64,000 nt of DNA, taken from NCBI RefSeq assembly GCF_048544455.1, contig NC_133538.1:435858311-435922310 (forward strand), given 5' to 3'. The position numbers were made by a program, and so were the translations under genes. Each line of letters starts with the position of its first letter. Position 1 is the stretch's first letter. The notes below the pieces were generated by a model that was given only the letters and a program-made list of their open reading frames with translations, made no database searches and had not been told where the DNA came from. Of this stretch, positions 1-10,116 are shown piece after piece. This stretch comes from Silene latifolia. Its lineage: Eukaryota > Streptophyta > Magnoliopsida > Caryophyllales > Caryophyllaceae.

Positions 1-4
1 CAAA

Positions 5-1919
5 ATGTCCAAAATCCAACCCAACAATGCCGCCACAAAGCGGCCATATGTCCCGCCTCATCAAAAGCAACAAAGAATACCGAGAAGCCTCCTTATGTGC
101 CGCAAAGAACAATCACAAAACTCTGAGTTCTCCGAGCTTAAGAATCTTTTGCTAAAGGAGTCCCAAGCAAGAGAGGCCGGGATGAAGTTACTTGAGAGCC
201 AAATTGCTCAACTGGCTAGTAAAAGTAACACTCGAGCTCCCGGACACTTACCCACTCAACCCGAACAAAAGGAGACCCTAAATGCCATCACTCTGAGGAG
301 CGGGTCCACCCTCGATGGTCCTGCCATGGTTGAGGATGCTGTCGAGAAAGATGAGCCAGAAATAAGTCAAGAGAAAGCTCCAACGAACAAATCAAAGAAA
401 AAGGCGTCTGCCAGGCATTTCAGTCGATCGACTGAAGTACCTAGTCGATCGACTGAAACACGGGTTCCAGGAGCTTCTGGAACTGTGCAACCCGGTCGAT
501 CGACTGAGGAGGTTGGTCGATCGACCAATATCACTGCTGATGTTGAAGAGTTTCGTCCTTTAATGCCAAATAATCTACGAGACCACTTGTTTCGGGGAAC
601 CACCGTCCCGAAAATTTTAGGGGCAGACCCGAGTGCTGATAGGTCAGTCCCGGCTCCGAAGTTCGATCCAATGACGGTCAATGGTTCTCATTTGAGACGG
701 TCTGAGGAGGGGTCTAGCTTCAACAAAGAAAAGGTGACGGACTTTCAGCCTAAGTCCAAGGATACCGGCACGCGCGAGTTAGAGGAGAGGGCTAAGGTGC
801 TCCTTACAGCCCCATATCCGGAGAGACTCGTGCCGACGAAGGAGCAGGTATATTTTAGTAAATTCGAGAAAGTTATTCGTAGCTTGAATGTTCAGGTACC
901 ATTCCTAGAGTTAGTTAACCAAGTGCCAGCATACACTAAATTCATGAAACAGTTGTTGTCAAAGAAAAAATCTCTTGAACATGTTCACACTGTTGCGTTA
1001 ACTAAAGAGTCTTGCTCCTACTTGTCTCACACTTTTGCCCCATAAGTTAGAAGATCCGGGCGTTTTTCGATTCCTTGCGGATAGGTACCTTTTCTATCGA
1101 AAAGGCTTTATGTGACTTAGGAGCTAGCATAAGTGTCATGCCCTTGAGTCTAGCTAGGAGGCTTAAGTTGACCAGGTTTGCAATAACTGAGATGACAGTT
1201 CAGATGGCTGACCGATCTGCGGTCGAGCCTATAGGAGTCCTAGAGGACATACCCGTCCAGATAGGGAAGTTTTTCTTCCCTGTTGACTTTGTTGTCCTTG
1301 ACATGCCTGAGGATGACCATATTCCCATTATTTTGGGTAGGCCATTTCTCGCACACTTGGTGCGATTATAGATGTCGGTCTAGGAAATTTGACTTTTAAA
1401 GTGGGAAAGCACTCTATTGTCTTTGCCCAGCCGGCTAAGAAAAAGGATCCCATGTGGCCTGTTACATGTAATACGGTCTTTGACAAGAAATCGTACTTTG
1501 TACTTCCCGATATGCCTGTTTCTATTCCTGTTGTAACCCCTCCGCCCCGGATTGGGAGCAAGAAGGAGGAAGAATCTGTTATTTTAAATAATGCAGGAGC
1601 TGGTTTGGGGAAGAGCAAGCTGCAAGTTATTCCAGCCGCGAGAGAGCCGATCATTCAAAGAGGAGGTCTTGGATGCCTAAGCTATGGGACCGATGAGGAA
1701 GTGGAAAATGAGCCAGCCAAGGTGAGATGGTCTGATTTGGAGTCTAACGATCCCAAGGAAGTCCTTAATTGGGGAGATGCCGAAGCTGATCAGCTGAGTT
1801 CTCCAACTGTTGAAGCTAAGAAGGGTGCAGCTGATGAGATGAGCACCATTGAGAATACCTCTAGTAGCCAAAAGCCGACGAAATGGGCCATACCATGGTC
1901 CTTCTTGATCAACTATTAG
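5..1919 (+). pseudogene. E1 gag linker and aspartic protease region (fossil)
   Basis: The first part carries a coiled, Q/E/S-rich segment and the NAITLRSG motif typical of Athila-type gag C-termini. It then has a low-complexity linker in which RST(E) peptides recur because the DNA holds TCGATCGA palindromes. The protease follows, with CDLGAS as the active-site motif (a DLGA form of the family's D-S/T-G) and ILGRPFLA near its end. The family uses this protease to process gag. The coding region looks broken and I give no reconstruction. Confidence 0.75.
424..524. repeat. Two palindrome pairs (TCGATCGA core) in E1 gag linker
   Basis: TCGATCGA octamers begin at 424, 445, 496 and 517, so both pairs are spaced exactly 21 bp start to start. 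Flanks extend most of them to CAGTCGATCGACTG or GGTCGATCGACC. In this reading frame 21 bp equals seven codons. The same spacing in noncoding parts of the element shows that coding alone does not explain it. Confidence 0.9.
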
Positions 1920-2159
1920 TTGATCATGCTCGTTATAAACTTCATTCTTTTTGCTTTGTTCAGACATTTTTATTGCTTTTGTGTGCGCGAAAACTTCGCT
2001 TTTATTCTTTTTGCTTAGAATTTTCAAGTACTTTAGACTTCTTTCTGGGTTTTGCGAAATTTTGGGCGCGTACTATTGTGCATTTGCAGGTATTTAGGGC
2101 TTGTTAGCTCTACTCATTGAGAAATTACGAAGAAATAAGAAGTACAGCAGTTCTTCCAG

Positions 2160-2255
2160 TCGATCGATCGCTATCGTGGTCGATCGACGAGTTTCGCTTT
2201 CCGGAGCTTCGATCCTGTTCACATGGTCGATCGACTACCCCTATAGGTCGATCGA
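2160..2255. repeat. Two palindrome pairs in E1 3' noncoding region
   Basis: TCGATCGA octamers start at 2160, 2180, 2227 and 2248, giving spacings of 20 and 21 bp. The sequence lies downstream of the protease region and is not part of a recognisable coding frame. Confidence 0.9.
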
Positions 2256-3304
2256 CCACGTCTCTTCTTTGCACTGTTCTCACGACCTCTCCCCTGCTGT
2301 GTTTGGTCGATTTGCGGACTTAAGGGAGTTTTCTACTCCACTTTATTTTCCGTCACAATTATTTATTTCTTCCATTTTCTCAATTGTGCACAGTTTTACC
2401 CTTCCAAATTGTTTCCTTCGGTCTTATGCGTGGTTTTGATTGTCTTTCAGGCACTCTTATTGGTAGCACTGCTGGCTACTGAAACCACCTAGCTCACGCT
2501 GGTTTGGGGAGGTTTCCTTTGCTGCGCTTAAAGTCTTGTGAGTTCCATATCTTTCCTTTATGTCTTGCTTATTTAATCTCTCGCAAATTCCCATTTCTCT
2601 TTTCTTCATTACATGATTTTGCACAATGGGGACATTGTGCGATTTGGTTTGGGGAAGGGTTTTGCGTCGCACATCATTTGCTTGCATTCACGTTTAATTT
2701 TGTTTTGCATTGTTTTATCTCATTTCTCTTATATATACAAAATTCCAAAAAAAAAAATTGAAAAATTTCAAAAAATTTCCATAAAATGCACGTTTATTTT
2801 AGCATATAGGTAGAGTCGGAACGGTAGTATTTCTATGATGATTTTGCATTTGCACCTGTTTTTGCCTGAGCCTTGCTTATCATCATGTTATCAGTAGAAT
2901 CATATAAGTGCATACCTACGAGTTTTCGTTAATTTACTCACTGAATCTTGAGACTTGACTTTGAAAATTGGCAAACTACATTATATTCTGAGATTTAGAG
3001 CCTATAACTGGTGACAATCATGACCAGTTCATCTAGGAATGTGAGTAGTACTCCTTATAAGACATGTTTCCTTAATTTGCATGAATATGAATTTGATCTA
3101 CTTAATACCTGTATGCATTCGGTCTGTGGTTTGTTGACACATGTGGTAGAGGTTTCCTTTTCTCATTTTGCCCATAAGCTCCACACTGCCAAAAATATCT
3201 TTTTTGTCCCATTTGCTACATCCTACATATAGCCTACCTTTGTCAAGCTAGTAGTCTGGTTTTTGGGATTGTTACTCGTTTTTGGTAGCCATTGCTCTTT
3301 TGAG

Positions 3305-3411
3305 ATGAAGTTGGGAAGATGAAAAGAAGGAAAGAAAGAAAAAAAAAAAGAAAAGAAAAATGAAAAAGATGAAAAAAAAAAATGATTCGAAAAAAAAAGA
3401 GTTCTGTACTG
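3305..3411 (+). repeat. Purine-rich A/G low-complexity tract (E1)
   Basis: An almost uninterrupted A/G run lies just before a palindrome pair. E3 has the same arrangement at 56200-56345, and E4 has the tract at 63840-63984 at the window edge. Conserved placement in three elements makes chance low complexity less likely. Confidence 0.7.
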
Positions 3412-3421
3412 TTCAAGGCAG

Positions 3422-3450
3422 TCGATCGACTGCCCAATATAGTCGATCGA
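3422..3450. repeat. Palindrome pair after the purine tract (E1)
   Basis: TCGATCGA starts at 3422 and 3443, spacing 21 bp, each within AGTCGATCGACTG. Confidence 0.9.
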
Positions 3451-4135
3451 CTGAAGTTCGAAGAGAAAAAGAAAAAGTCAATTCGCACACTTTAATCCTT
3501 ATCTTTTGGCGATTTTTGCTCCCATGTTTTATTCTTATTTTATGGGGAGTTAGTTGATTACTTTTACATCTGGAGATTGTGAGTTTGTGCTTGCTATAGC
3601 ACCGTGTTGTTTGCCTATGAGCAAGAAGTTGGATGTAGTCCTTTGGTTCCGTTTTGGTACTAGCTTGATCACCTGTACCTCCACTTTACCATGAAATGTT
3701 TTGCCTCTTCTTACCCATACCTCACATTTCCCATATATACCTCGGCATGTGTCATTGGTCATCTGTTTGGTTGGAATGCGTATGTACGGCCGTAGAGATC
3801 ACTTTCATATTTTATTGCTGGCATGTTCTCATAGGTCGTAGTTAGGTGAGAGTCTCTACAAAAATGAATTCTTTCTATCCTCTTACATATATATCACCTA
3901 TGCTTACTTAAGTGATTTGAGCGACCCGCGAGAGTCCAATTTGATAAGTCTCTATAGTCAACGGTTCAGCAGTTTTTAACGACTTTATAATTCGTTTGCA
4001 TGATTCACATTACTAATTGATTGTTGGTTGTGCATTAAATTGGTTTGGGCTTAACGGTTTGCATTTCGCTACGAGGTCGAACTCGTTCCATTAGGTCATT
4101 AGATCGAGTCTAGTTCTTGCTTGGGGACAAGCAAG

Positions 4136-4153
4136 GTTTGGTTTGGGGAGATT
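4136..4153 (+). other. E1 polypurine tract
   Basis: GTTTGGTTTGGGGAGATT lies directly against the 3' LTR start. This is the position where plus-strand DNA synthesis is primed in LTR retrotransposons. E3 has a near-identical sequence at 57021-57038. Confidence 0.7.
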
Positions 4154-4441
4154 TGATGCGTGTCTAAAATATGACGTTTCGCACTCTATTCTACACGCAT
4201 TTCAGAGCTCAGATGTGCAATATATGCCTATATTTCCCTATTTTCTTCTACTTTCGTGTTTTTGTACTTTATTGCAGAAATGTGAAGAATTCAACGGGAA
4301 ATCAAGCCAAATCCGTCCCCGAGTGACCTGCATTGCATATGACGTAAAGGAATTACTTAAGGAACGAGCTTGGTGCGCGATCCAAGGCCCAAAAAAGACA
4401 AGTCCACGAGTTAAAAGAAGTCAAGTAGCAGGCTCGGCCGA

Positions 4442-4539
4442 TCGATCGACCCGGCCTTGTCGGTCGATCGACCAATGCTCGGTTCCGAACTCTTTGTTCT
4501 TTGAGGAGCGATCGATCGACCATCCTTTTCATCGATCGA
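4442..4539. promoter_or_regulatory. Palindrome pairs upstream of the E1 LTR TATA box
   Basis: TCGATCGA octamers start at 4442, 4464, 4512 and 4532, in two pairs spaced 22 and 20 bp. The last ends about 91 bp before TATATAA. A role as paired protein-binding sites in U3 is inferred from position only. Confidence 0.6.
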
Positions 4540-4629
4540 CGGATTTCTATTTCAGACGAGAATTAGATGACCGTGAATCTTGAAGCCCGTGAAGTCTAGG
4601 TTTAGGAAATAAGTTGTTGCGTTGATTGC

Positions 4630-4636
4630 TATATAA
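4630..4636 (+). promoter_or_regulatory. Candidate TATA box of E1 LTR
   Basis: TATATAA in a CTATATAAC context, about one third into the LTR. The E3 LTRs (51602, 57672) and the E4 LTR (48366) carry the same heptamer at a comparable place. Confidence 0.5.
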
Positions 4637-5037
4637 CGTAACAGAGATCATCAAGTTTTTATCTAAGTTTTACATCACAATACAGTGCTTTGAGTTTTAG
4701 TTTTATTTCGAGTAGCTAGGGTTTGGGATAATCGATTGTAGCATTGGAATTCCCCCTTCTTGATCCTTCCTCTGAAATTCTCGGTATTCATTCGCCTAAT
4801 TCCATTTATTGTTTCGCTTTTCGTCATTAGTATTAGGATTGCTAGATTAGTGCCCAAAGCCAATCATTGTTATTGTTATTTGCTATCTATTTCAAATCAT
4901 GAATTCAGTACCCTATTGTCTTAGTTGTATTATTGTTTTTACCTTTATCATGAGTAGCTAAATCTGTAGTGCTAGGATGTAGGGGAATTGTAGCATAGGC
5001 GGCATTAGATTGAACACGGACTGAACCCGCGTGTCAG

Positions 5038-5066
5038 TCGATCGACTGATCTTGGTGGTCGATCGA
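5038..5066. repeat. Downstream palindrome pair in E1 LTR
   Basis: TCGATCGA starts at 5038 and 5059, spacing 21 bp, about 400 bp after the TATA box. E3 has a palindrome cluster in the equivalent place. Confidence 0.85.
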
Positions 5067-5658
5067 CTGACCTTGTAAGGTTATCCTTCGTTTTAATTGT
5101 TCTTAATCTTGTATTTAGCAAATCGAATGCATGCGACCAGTTAAATACCTATTTTGTGACCGACCCATTAGATCGAAAGATAGGGAAGGTTATTTGACCG
5201 TCAATTAAATCGAATAAATTGTGCTAAGATCGAAAGATAGGTATAGTTTAGACCATTAGTCACTTTTCGGACGAAAGTCGAGATTAGTGACAGGGGACCT
5301 ATAGCGAGATCGAGAGATGCTATATGTTAGGAGTGGACCGAGAGGACCTCTTATTTCCCGCCTTACCTGTGATTGATTCAGACCGACTTAGTTTGCTGCC
5401 GCCGAAGCTATAATGACCCGACCATCCTAGTACCCTTATTTTATCTGTTTAAATCGTATTTTTAGTTTATTTTCTTTCTATTGTTATTAGCTATAGACCA
5501 ATTCAAATCAACCCCCATAATAGTTACCTCAGACTGAACATAGATCAACTAAAGTTTACAAGTGCCTCCTTGTGGTTCGACCTTGTTACCACTAGCCTAG
5601 GTTAGTCTTAATAGGAGATTATAAATTTTATCTTTGGTACTCACAACGACGGGTATCA

Positions 5659-6171
5659 ATATTAATCAACAGGTTACTCCTCTCCCTCCATTACTCTACT
5701 TCCCCTTTCTTCTTTTTTATTTCCTTCCTCCTCTTCAACCATGACCAAACTCCATTAATCCATCCATACCCAACCCAGAAAATTAATTACTTACAAGACC
5801 CAATTTAATTACAAACATCTTTATGTAATGGGCTTACGATATTTATATTACTCCAATAACTGAAATAGTTAATCATCAACTCCATTAATCCATTAAACCA
5901 TATAAAATCATCCAACCAATTCAATTGAATGTCATAAACGTAAGGCAATAATAAAAGGGTCTGGAGCAAAAATAATAATCATACTAAACTCAAAAAAAAT
6001 AATAAGCAAAGGGCTATAATAGTTAGCAAACAGTTTATACATTTAAGTGTCACATTGCTGATTACTTTAGTTAACCACCTCTATGTCTCTGTAACTAAGC
6101 GGTAAGGCTGTGTGAATCCTCGTTAGTCCGTTCATTGATGTAGATTAGTTTTGAACTCAGCTCCTCGACAA
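5659..6171. other. Unassigned flank
   Basis: AT-rich sequence without a recognisable gene or repeat family. It is the insertion-site flank of E1. Confidence 0.4.
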
Positions 6172-6331
6172 GTTGTTAATGTCAGTCTGAGCATGGATAA
6201 TTTGACAAAACCCAGAAATTAAGTGAAACTGATTAGTAAATGGAGAAATGGGTTGTTAATGTTAGACTGAGCATGGATAATTTGACAAAACCCATAAATT
6301 AAGTGAGACTGATTAGTAAATGAAGAAATGG
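6172..6331. repeat. 80-bp tandem duplication, two copies
   Basis: Two head-to-tail copies begin at 6172 and 6252, each starting GTTGTTAATGT and differing at only a few positions. No coding content is seen. Confidence 0.8.
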
Positions 6332-7262
6332 GTTTTGAAGATGAAGAACAGGAAGATGAAATTAAAGATGGAACATGGGGATTTCTAAAGATGGATATGA
6401 CGATGATGAATTAATGATATGGCAATGATAACAAAACCTTTCTCTATTTCAACTTCTTAGCCGCGCCATACCAATGCGGCGTCGTCAGCCATGTTCATAT
6501 TTTGTTGCCTTGGACCGCCGCTCCACCAGTAGTTGGGTAGTTTTTTAAAACCATAGATCCCAATTTCAATTTGATGATAAATGTAATTCGGGGTAAGGGT
6601 AGATGAATGACATGTCACAATGGCAGGTGCAGATGGATGATGATGACAGAATAAATTGAGGAAGATGAAGCTTTAATGGATAGAGATGAAGAACGTTGAA
6701 AACAGTAAAAAGGTAGGGACATAGGGTAAATAAGAATAAGACGAAAGATAATAAAGAAAAAAAAGAAAGAAAGAAAGAAAGAAAGGCGTTTAAGATAGGT
6801 AAAAGGTAACCTGTTCACCAGGTTGCTCTTCTAATGGAGTAATACGAGAAAAATGAGTGCAAAGATGGGATTAATATGGGTTAAAGTATAGGTTAGGGTA
6901 ATTTGAGAAAGGGGAGCATAGGTTGGATTAATACCATTAAATAACCCAATCTTATATAAGGCTGTGAAGGTTCTGTTTAGATTGTTAGATTGTTAGTAGA
7001 CAAACTCCAGATGTAGCATCTGTATAACCGATTGTGCGTCGTGAAGATTATATTTTGTGATGGTAATATTCATATTCTGAGTCCGGAGTTTACTGGAATT
7101 CGGTAAATCCATTCACCTGTTAATCACCTCATATGCAGCATAAGTGTGAAATTCTTAATTCTCGTTGCTGTAAAACATTGCCTGTGGAGATCTGTTTTTA
7201 TATGCTATTTTAATCTCATTCGTCATTTCCCTTTCCCTTGTCATGTTCTATGATCCTTGTGA
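6332..7262. other. Unassigned flank with (AAAG)n microsatellite
   Basis: No gene is recognised. A short AAAG microsatellite lies at about 6753-6785. The rest is unique-looking, AT-rich sequence. Confidence 0.4.
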
Positions 7263-7290
7263 TAGATGAACCATCTCAACCAAAACCTTA

Positions 7291-7441
7291 CTCAAATGCC
7301 CGTTGGGCTTGAAGAGTGGTTAGTTGTGCACCGGCTCCCCCGTACCGTGTGCTTGGTTTCCACTTCAAGTTTTTGAGGAGTTTTGAGGTTGCCAGGATTT
7401 GAACCCGTGACCTTCGGTCACACTGGCTCTGATACCATAAT
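7291..7441 (-). repeat. tRNA-derived SINE (Au-like), with flanking direct repeats
   Basis: Read on the minus strand it starts with TGGTATCAGAGCC, an A-box-like head. About 33 bp later comes GGGTTCAAATCC, a good RNA polymerase III B box. It is bracketed by 27-bp direct repeats at 7264-7290 and 7442-7468 with one mismatch, which fit a target duplication although they are long for a SINE. The copia LTRs at 19287 and 32454 abut only the head part of this SINE, so copia inserted inside it. A miniature LTR element with a tRNA-Met primer site is an alternative reading. Confidence 0.5.
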
Positions 7442-7841
7442 AGATGAACTATCTCAACCAAAACCTTAAGGTAATGGTTGATGCCCAACTATTATAAATA
7501 ATCCTATTACCTTGTGCCTTATATCTATGTTTGCCTATATGATATGTGCGAACAACCTGTTTCAAGTACTCCTTATAGTTTAGAAAGAAAAGAATACGAC
7601 ACTTCATTTTTGAAGTCTCTTGGGAGTTCCCTTCTTTATTTGTTAAGATCAAGGCTGAGCCATGGTATGAAATCGCGGTTTAAATCATGATCTTAGTATC
7701 GACGGAGGTGGCTTAATCTTGGTCGTCGTGACTAAGTCACATGTTTCTAGTTTTGTTCAATGGATGTTTGATTGTAATAAATCAACCAGATCATTTGAGT
7801 TATGAGTATCTCTATCATTCTGAAAGGCGTAGGAAGCATTA

Positions 7842-8245
7842 AGGTCGGTTTGGATACCAATTTAGGAGGGAAGGTGAGGGGAGGGGGAATGAGGGGAGGG
7901 GAGGGGATGGAAAATGAATTGTGGTTGTTTGGATAACATAATTGATGAGAGGGAGTTGGGAGGGGGGGGGGGGGGGGAGGAAGGAGGGAGATGGCAGATT
8001 AGATAGAGAATGCCGATAGAATATGATGAATAATAACAATAATAGAGTCTAAACAAAGGTTTCCTTCCAAATCTTGCCATTGTAAGAAAGATTATAATTT
8101 GTTCTATAGGAGGGAAAATAAATCCTCTCAATTCCCTCCCTTTCCTTTTCCCTCATTCCATATTTTGTTTCCAAACAAAGGAAATTGAATCCCTCCCTTT
8201 CCCTCCCCTCCTCTTCCCTTCAATTCCCTCAATCCAAACGGACCC
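7842..8245. mobile_element. PIF/Harbinger-like MITE, copy in segment 1
   Basis: Terminal inverted repeats of the type GGGTCGGTTTGGAT (left end here slightly altered) and AATCCAAACGGACCC are flanked by TTA on both sides, the 3-bp target duplication of Harbinger-type elements. The interior is G-rich on this strand near the left end and C-rich near the right, including a run of about 15 G at 7963-7978. It has no transposase. The same insertion recurs at 19744-20155 and 32914-33319. Confidence 0.7.
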
Positions 8246-8520
8246 TTAGATTTGGACTTGTTTCTTCTGCAATGCATTATCTCAGTATTTTGCCAACTAT
8301 TATTTTACTTTGGCATCCGTACTCCAGAATTACATGTTAGAGACTCCTTATACACAATCTGTGCAATCTTCAAACATAATTTTTGTCCAAATTGTGTGGA
8401 ATAATTTATTCATTTTTACTGTTTTAATGAAATCTGTCAATCTGTCATTGTGTCCAATTGTACATTTAACTTAGTAAACAAACATGATAAGAAGAACTTG
8501 TGCACTATATATTTCCGACG

Positions 8521-10116
8521 TTATGTTGTGAAGATAGGTGGTAAAAACTTTGATCTTTTCCCCTTAATTAGAGCTTGTGTGTCTGGAAAGTGCAGCCTGC
8601 TAGATCCTCTAAGCATCCATCGTCTCCCACAGTCACAAGATAAGATACCAGATGAACTTCGTTCATGTCTACAATCTCGTCTCCACTGTATATCTTCCAC
8701 ATGTGCTCCCCTATAGAGCGTATGCTGGCCACACATTCTAGGCTATGCGGTTCCTAAAACTCTTTCTCTGCTCTTCCTGTGTGCTCGTACCACAGAGACA
8801 TCCGATAAGCATAAATTCCTCCATTCTTCTGTCCGCTCTCATCACTGGTTTTATTTTGATAACAGCCTATCGCAATCTCTGTGTCTCTTGCTCCGTCCAT
8901 TGATCTCTGGTTTATGTTTGCGGAGCCTGTTAGGATGTATCTGTCATCCACTGTCACGTAAATAGTGGCACACCAACCAATGAAATGTTAGTATGCTCTA
9001 GCAATGGTGTTTAGTTAGATTGTAAAACAGGTTAGTGATGACTAAGTAGTTGGAAATAGAATTCATACCTATCATTAACTTGGAGTGGACATACACCATG
9101 AACCTTCTATTTTTTTGGGCACTCCAGTATAATGTCGAGGGATGAGGAAAAAATGGGGGAAGAAACTCTCCTGGTCCCTCCTTTTCTCTATTAGCGAGGC
9201 AGAAAAAGTTCAGGTAATCTCTAGGATGCGCTTGTTCTCCTGTTTCTCTGATTGCTTCTCCTATCAATCTGTACATCATCTTCATGGTCTCCCTCGTCCA
9301 GTGCAGTATATCCTGTACACTTTCGCTCTCTGGTGATCCTTCTGGCCACATTGGTATAACCACGTAGACCGAGAATCTCTCTTGTGCCCTAATCTTGTTT
9401 GCCACGTTAATTGCAATCTCAATTGGAATCAAATTTTTGCATCCACTATTCTGATCAACCTCCCACAAGCTGCATCCTCCGATAAAATATTGGTTTTCTA
9501 TATATATGAATTTTTCTGCTTTTCTGATAGCCTCAACATAAGCGTCGTGGGTACTTTTTTCAGTTTTGACCTTAAGTGACAGTGGACTTGCAGAGAAATG
9601 ATCAATTGACCTGAAAACCTGCACATTCCAGTTCCTGTCGGAGCTGCTTGGAGGAGACGATTTGATTATCTTCCCTATGGCGCTTGCTGGGATTAATAAG
9701 GAAGGGTCACATTGCTTGGTCCATCTCTGCTCGAAATTTGTAAGCAGAATGTATAATTCACTAAGATGAAAATTCAGAAGTTTTCAGTGAGAATGTTCTA
9801 TGGAAAGTTGGTAAGACGTGGTTCGTCTTCAGAAGTTTTAAGCTGAATACCTACTCCGAAACCTTAGAACTCCACCGTCTCTTACCATAGTACATTCTTA
9901 CCCAAAATTTGCTCAACGAAGTAGTATTTTGCACGAGCATTTTTTTTTTAAAAAATATCATGCAATGCATATAGCTCGGATATTTAGTGTAATATTGTGT
10001 CAATAAATGCAGTTTCTCATGGTAATACTTACGGTGAAGGGAAAGGATGGCGCAAATGGTGTAGCATGGAAGATGGTGGCTTCCAATGTTCCATGGAAGA
10101 ATTTTTTGTCGTTCAT
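8521..10116 (-). pseudogene. PLDALPHA4-like: Phospholipase D epsilon (alpha-4)-like pseudogene, copy A
   Basis: The family hydrolyses membrane phospholipids to phosphatidic acid. Exon 1 (10033-10116) encodes MNDKKFFHGTLEATIF, the start of the C2 domain, and ends at a GTAAG donor. Most of the C2 domain and the first HKD motif are missing: a deletion joins 9746 to 9777 through a 30-bp filler. The next exon part (9069-9746) runs in frame from the FEQRW region through IPMWPEGSPE to RRFMVYVHSKLMI. The last exon (8521-8950) completes the second catalytic motif (HSKLMIVDD), then GSANINQRSMDGARD, and ends near KGKRSKFLPPIFTT. The last exon carries one in-frame stop and, near the C-terminus, a 4-bp loss relative to copies B and C. 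Without the first HKD motif it cannot be an active enzyme. The subfamily call rests on remembered similarity to Arabidopsis PLD-alpha-4/epsilon (EQHSLFKTLNT, TNFEQRWTKQC). Confidence 0.85.
9747..9776. other. 30-bp filler at a deletion joint in PLD copy A
   Basis: The segment matches exactly a stretch in the copia 3' region (13211-13240, also near 18464 and 26400). It sits between phospholipase exon sequence on the left and intron sequence on the right. In copies B and C these two flanks are about 1.3 kb apart. The left joint shares GCA with both partners. This is the pattern of templated filler in double-strand break repair. Confidence 0.8.

Larger units (their letters stand above)
1920..4135 (+). 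other. E1 noncoding 3' module
   Basis: No long reading frame with recognisable homology is seen. The stretch shares ordered blocks with the same region of E3 and E4. These are palindrome pairs at 2160-2255, polypurine-like TGGTTTGGGGAGG at about 2500 and TTGGTTTGGGGAAGGG at 2643-2659, a GAGTCGGAACGGTAG block at about 2813, a GACCAGTTCATCTAGGA block at about 3020, a purine-rich tract at 3305-3411 and another palindrome pair at 3422-3450. Athila elements often hold an env-like frame here, but none is recognisable. Confidence 0.65.
1..5658 (+). mobile_element. E1: Athila-like Ty3/gypsy element, 3' part, gag-protease only
   Basis: A retrotransposon entering from beyond the left edge of the window. 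Visible parts in order are gag C-terminal linker, aspartic protease, a long noncoding 3' region, polypurine tract and 3' LTR. Reverse transcriptase, RNase H and integrase are absent between the protease and the LTR, so it is a non-autonomous gag-pro type. The 5' LTR is outside the window. It is closely related to E3 in the right half: same LTR ends, same palindromes, same 3' noncoding module. Coding parts are broken, with about two breaks. Family assignment rests on the Athila-type protease and linker motifs and the shared module. Confidence 0.85.
4154..5658 (+). repeat. E1 3' LTR
   Basis: Begins TGATGCGTGTCTAA and ends GGGTATCA, matching the LTR ends of E3 (TGATGCGTG ... GGTATCA). Length is 1505 bp. 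The following five bases, ATATT, would be one half of a target duplication whose partner is outside the window. It holds palindrome pairs upstream and downstream of a TATATAA box. Confidence 0.85.

Noticed and set aside
1-2107. A host nuclear gene with an aspartic protease domain
   Set aside because: The NAITLRSG motif, the DLGAS protease and the matching order in E3 and E4 mark it as Athila gag-protease sequence.
7388-7441. A tRNA gene on the minus strand (A-box-like and B-box sequences)
   Set aside because: No cloverleaf or acceptor stem can be folded. The flanking direct repeats and 3' body fit a SINE.
7839-8131. Proline-rich open frames on the minus strand
   Set aside because: They are the complement of the G-rich interior of a MITE and recur only with that MITE.
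8450-8716. Plus-strand open frame with no similarity
   Set aside because: It overlaps the last exon of the PLD pseudogene on the opposite strand and is a shadow of it.
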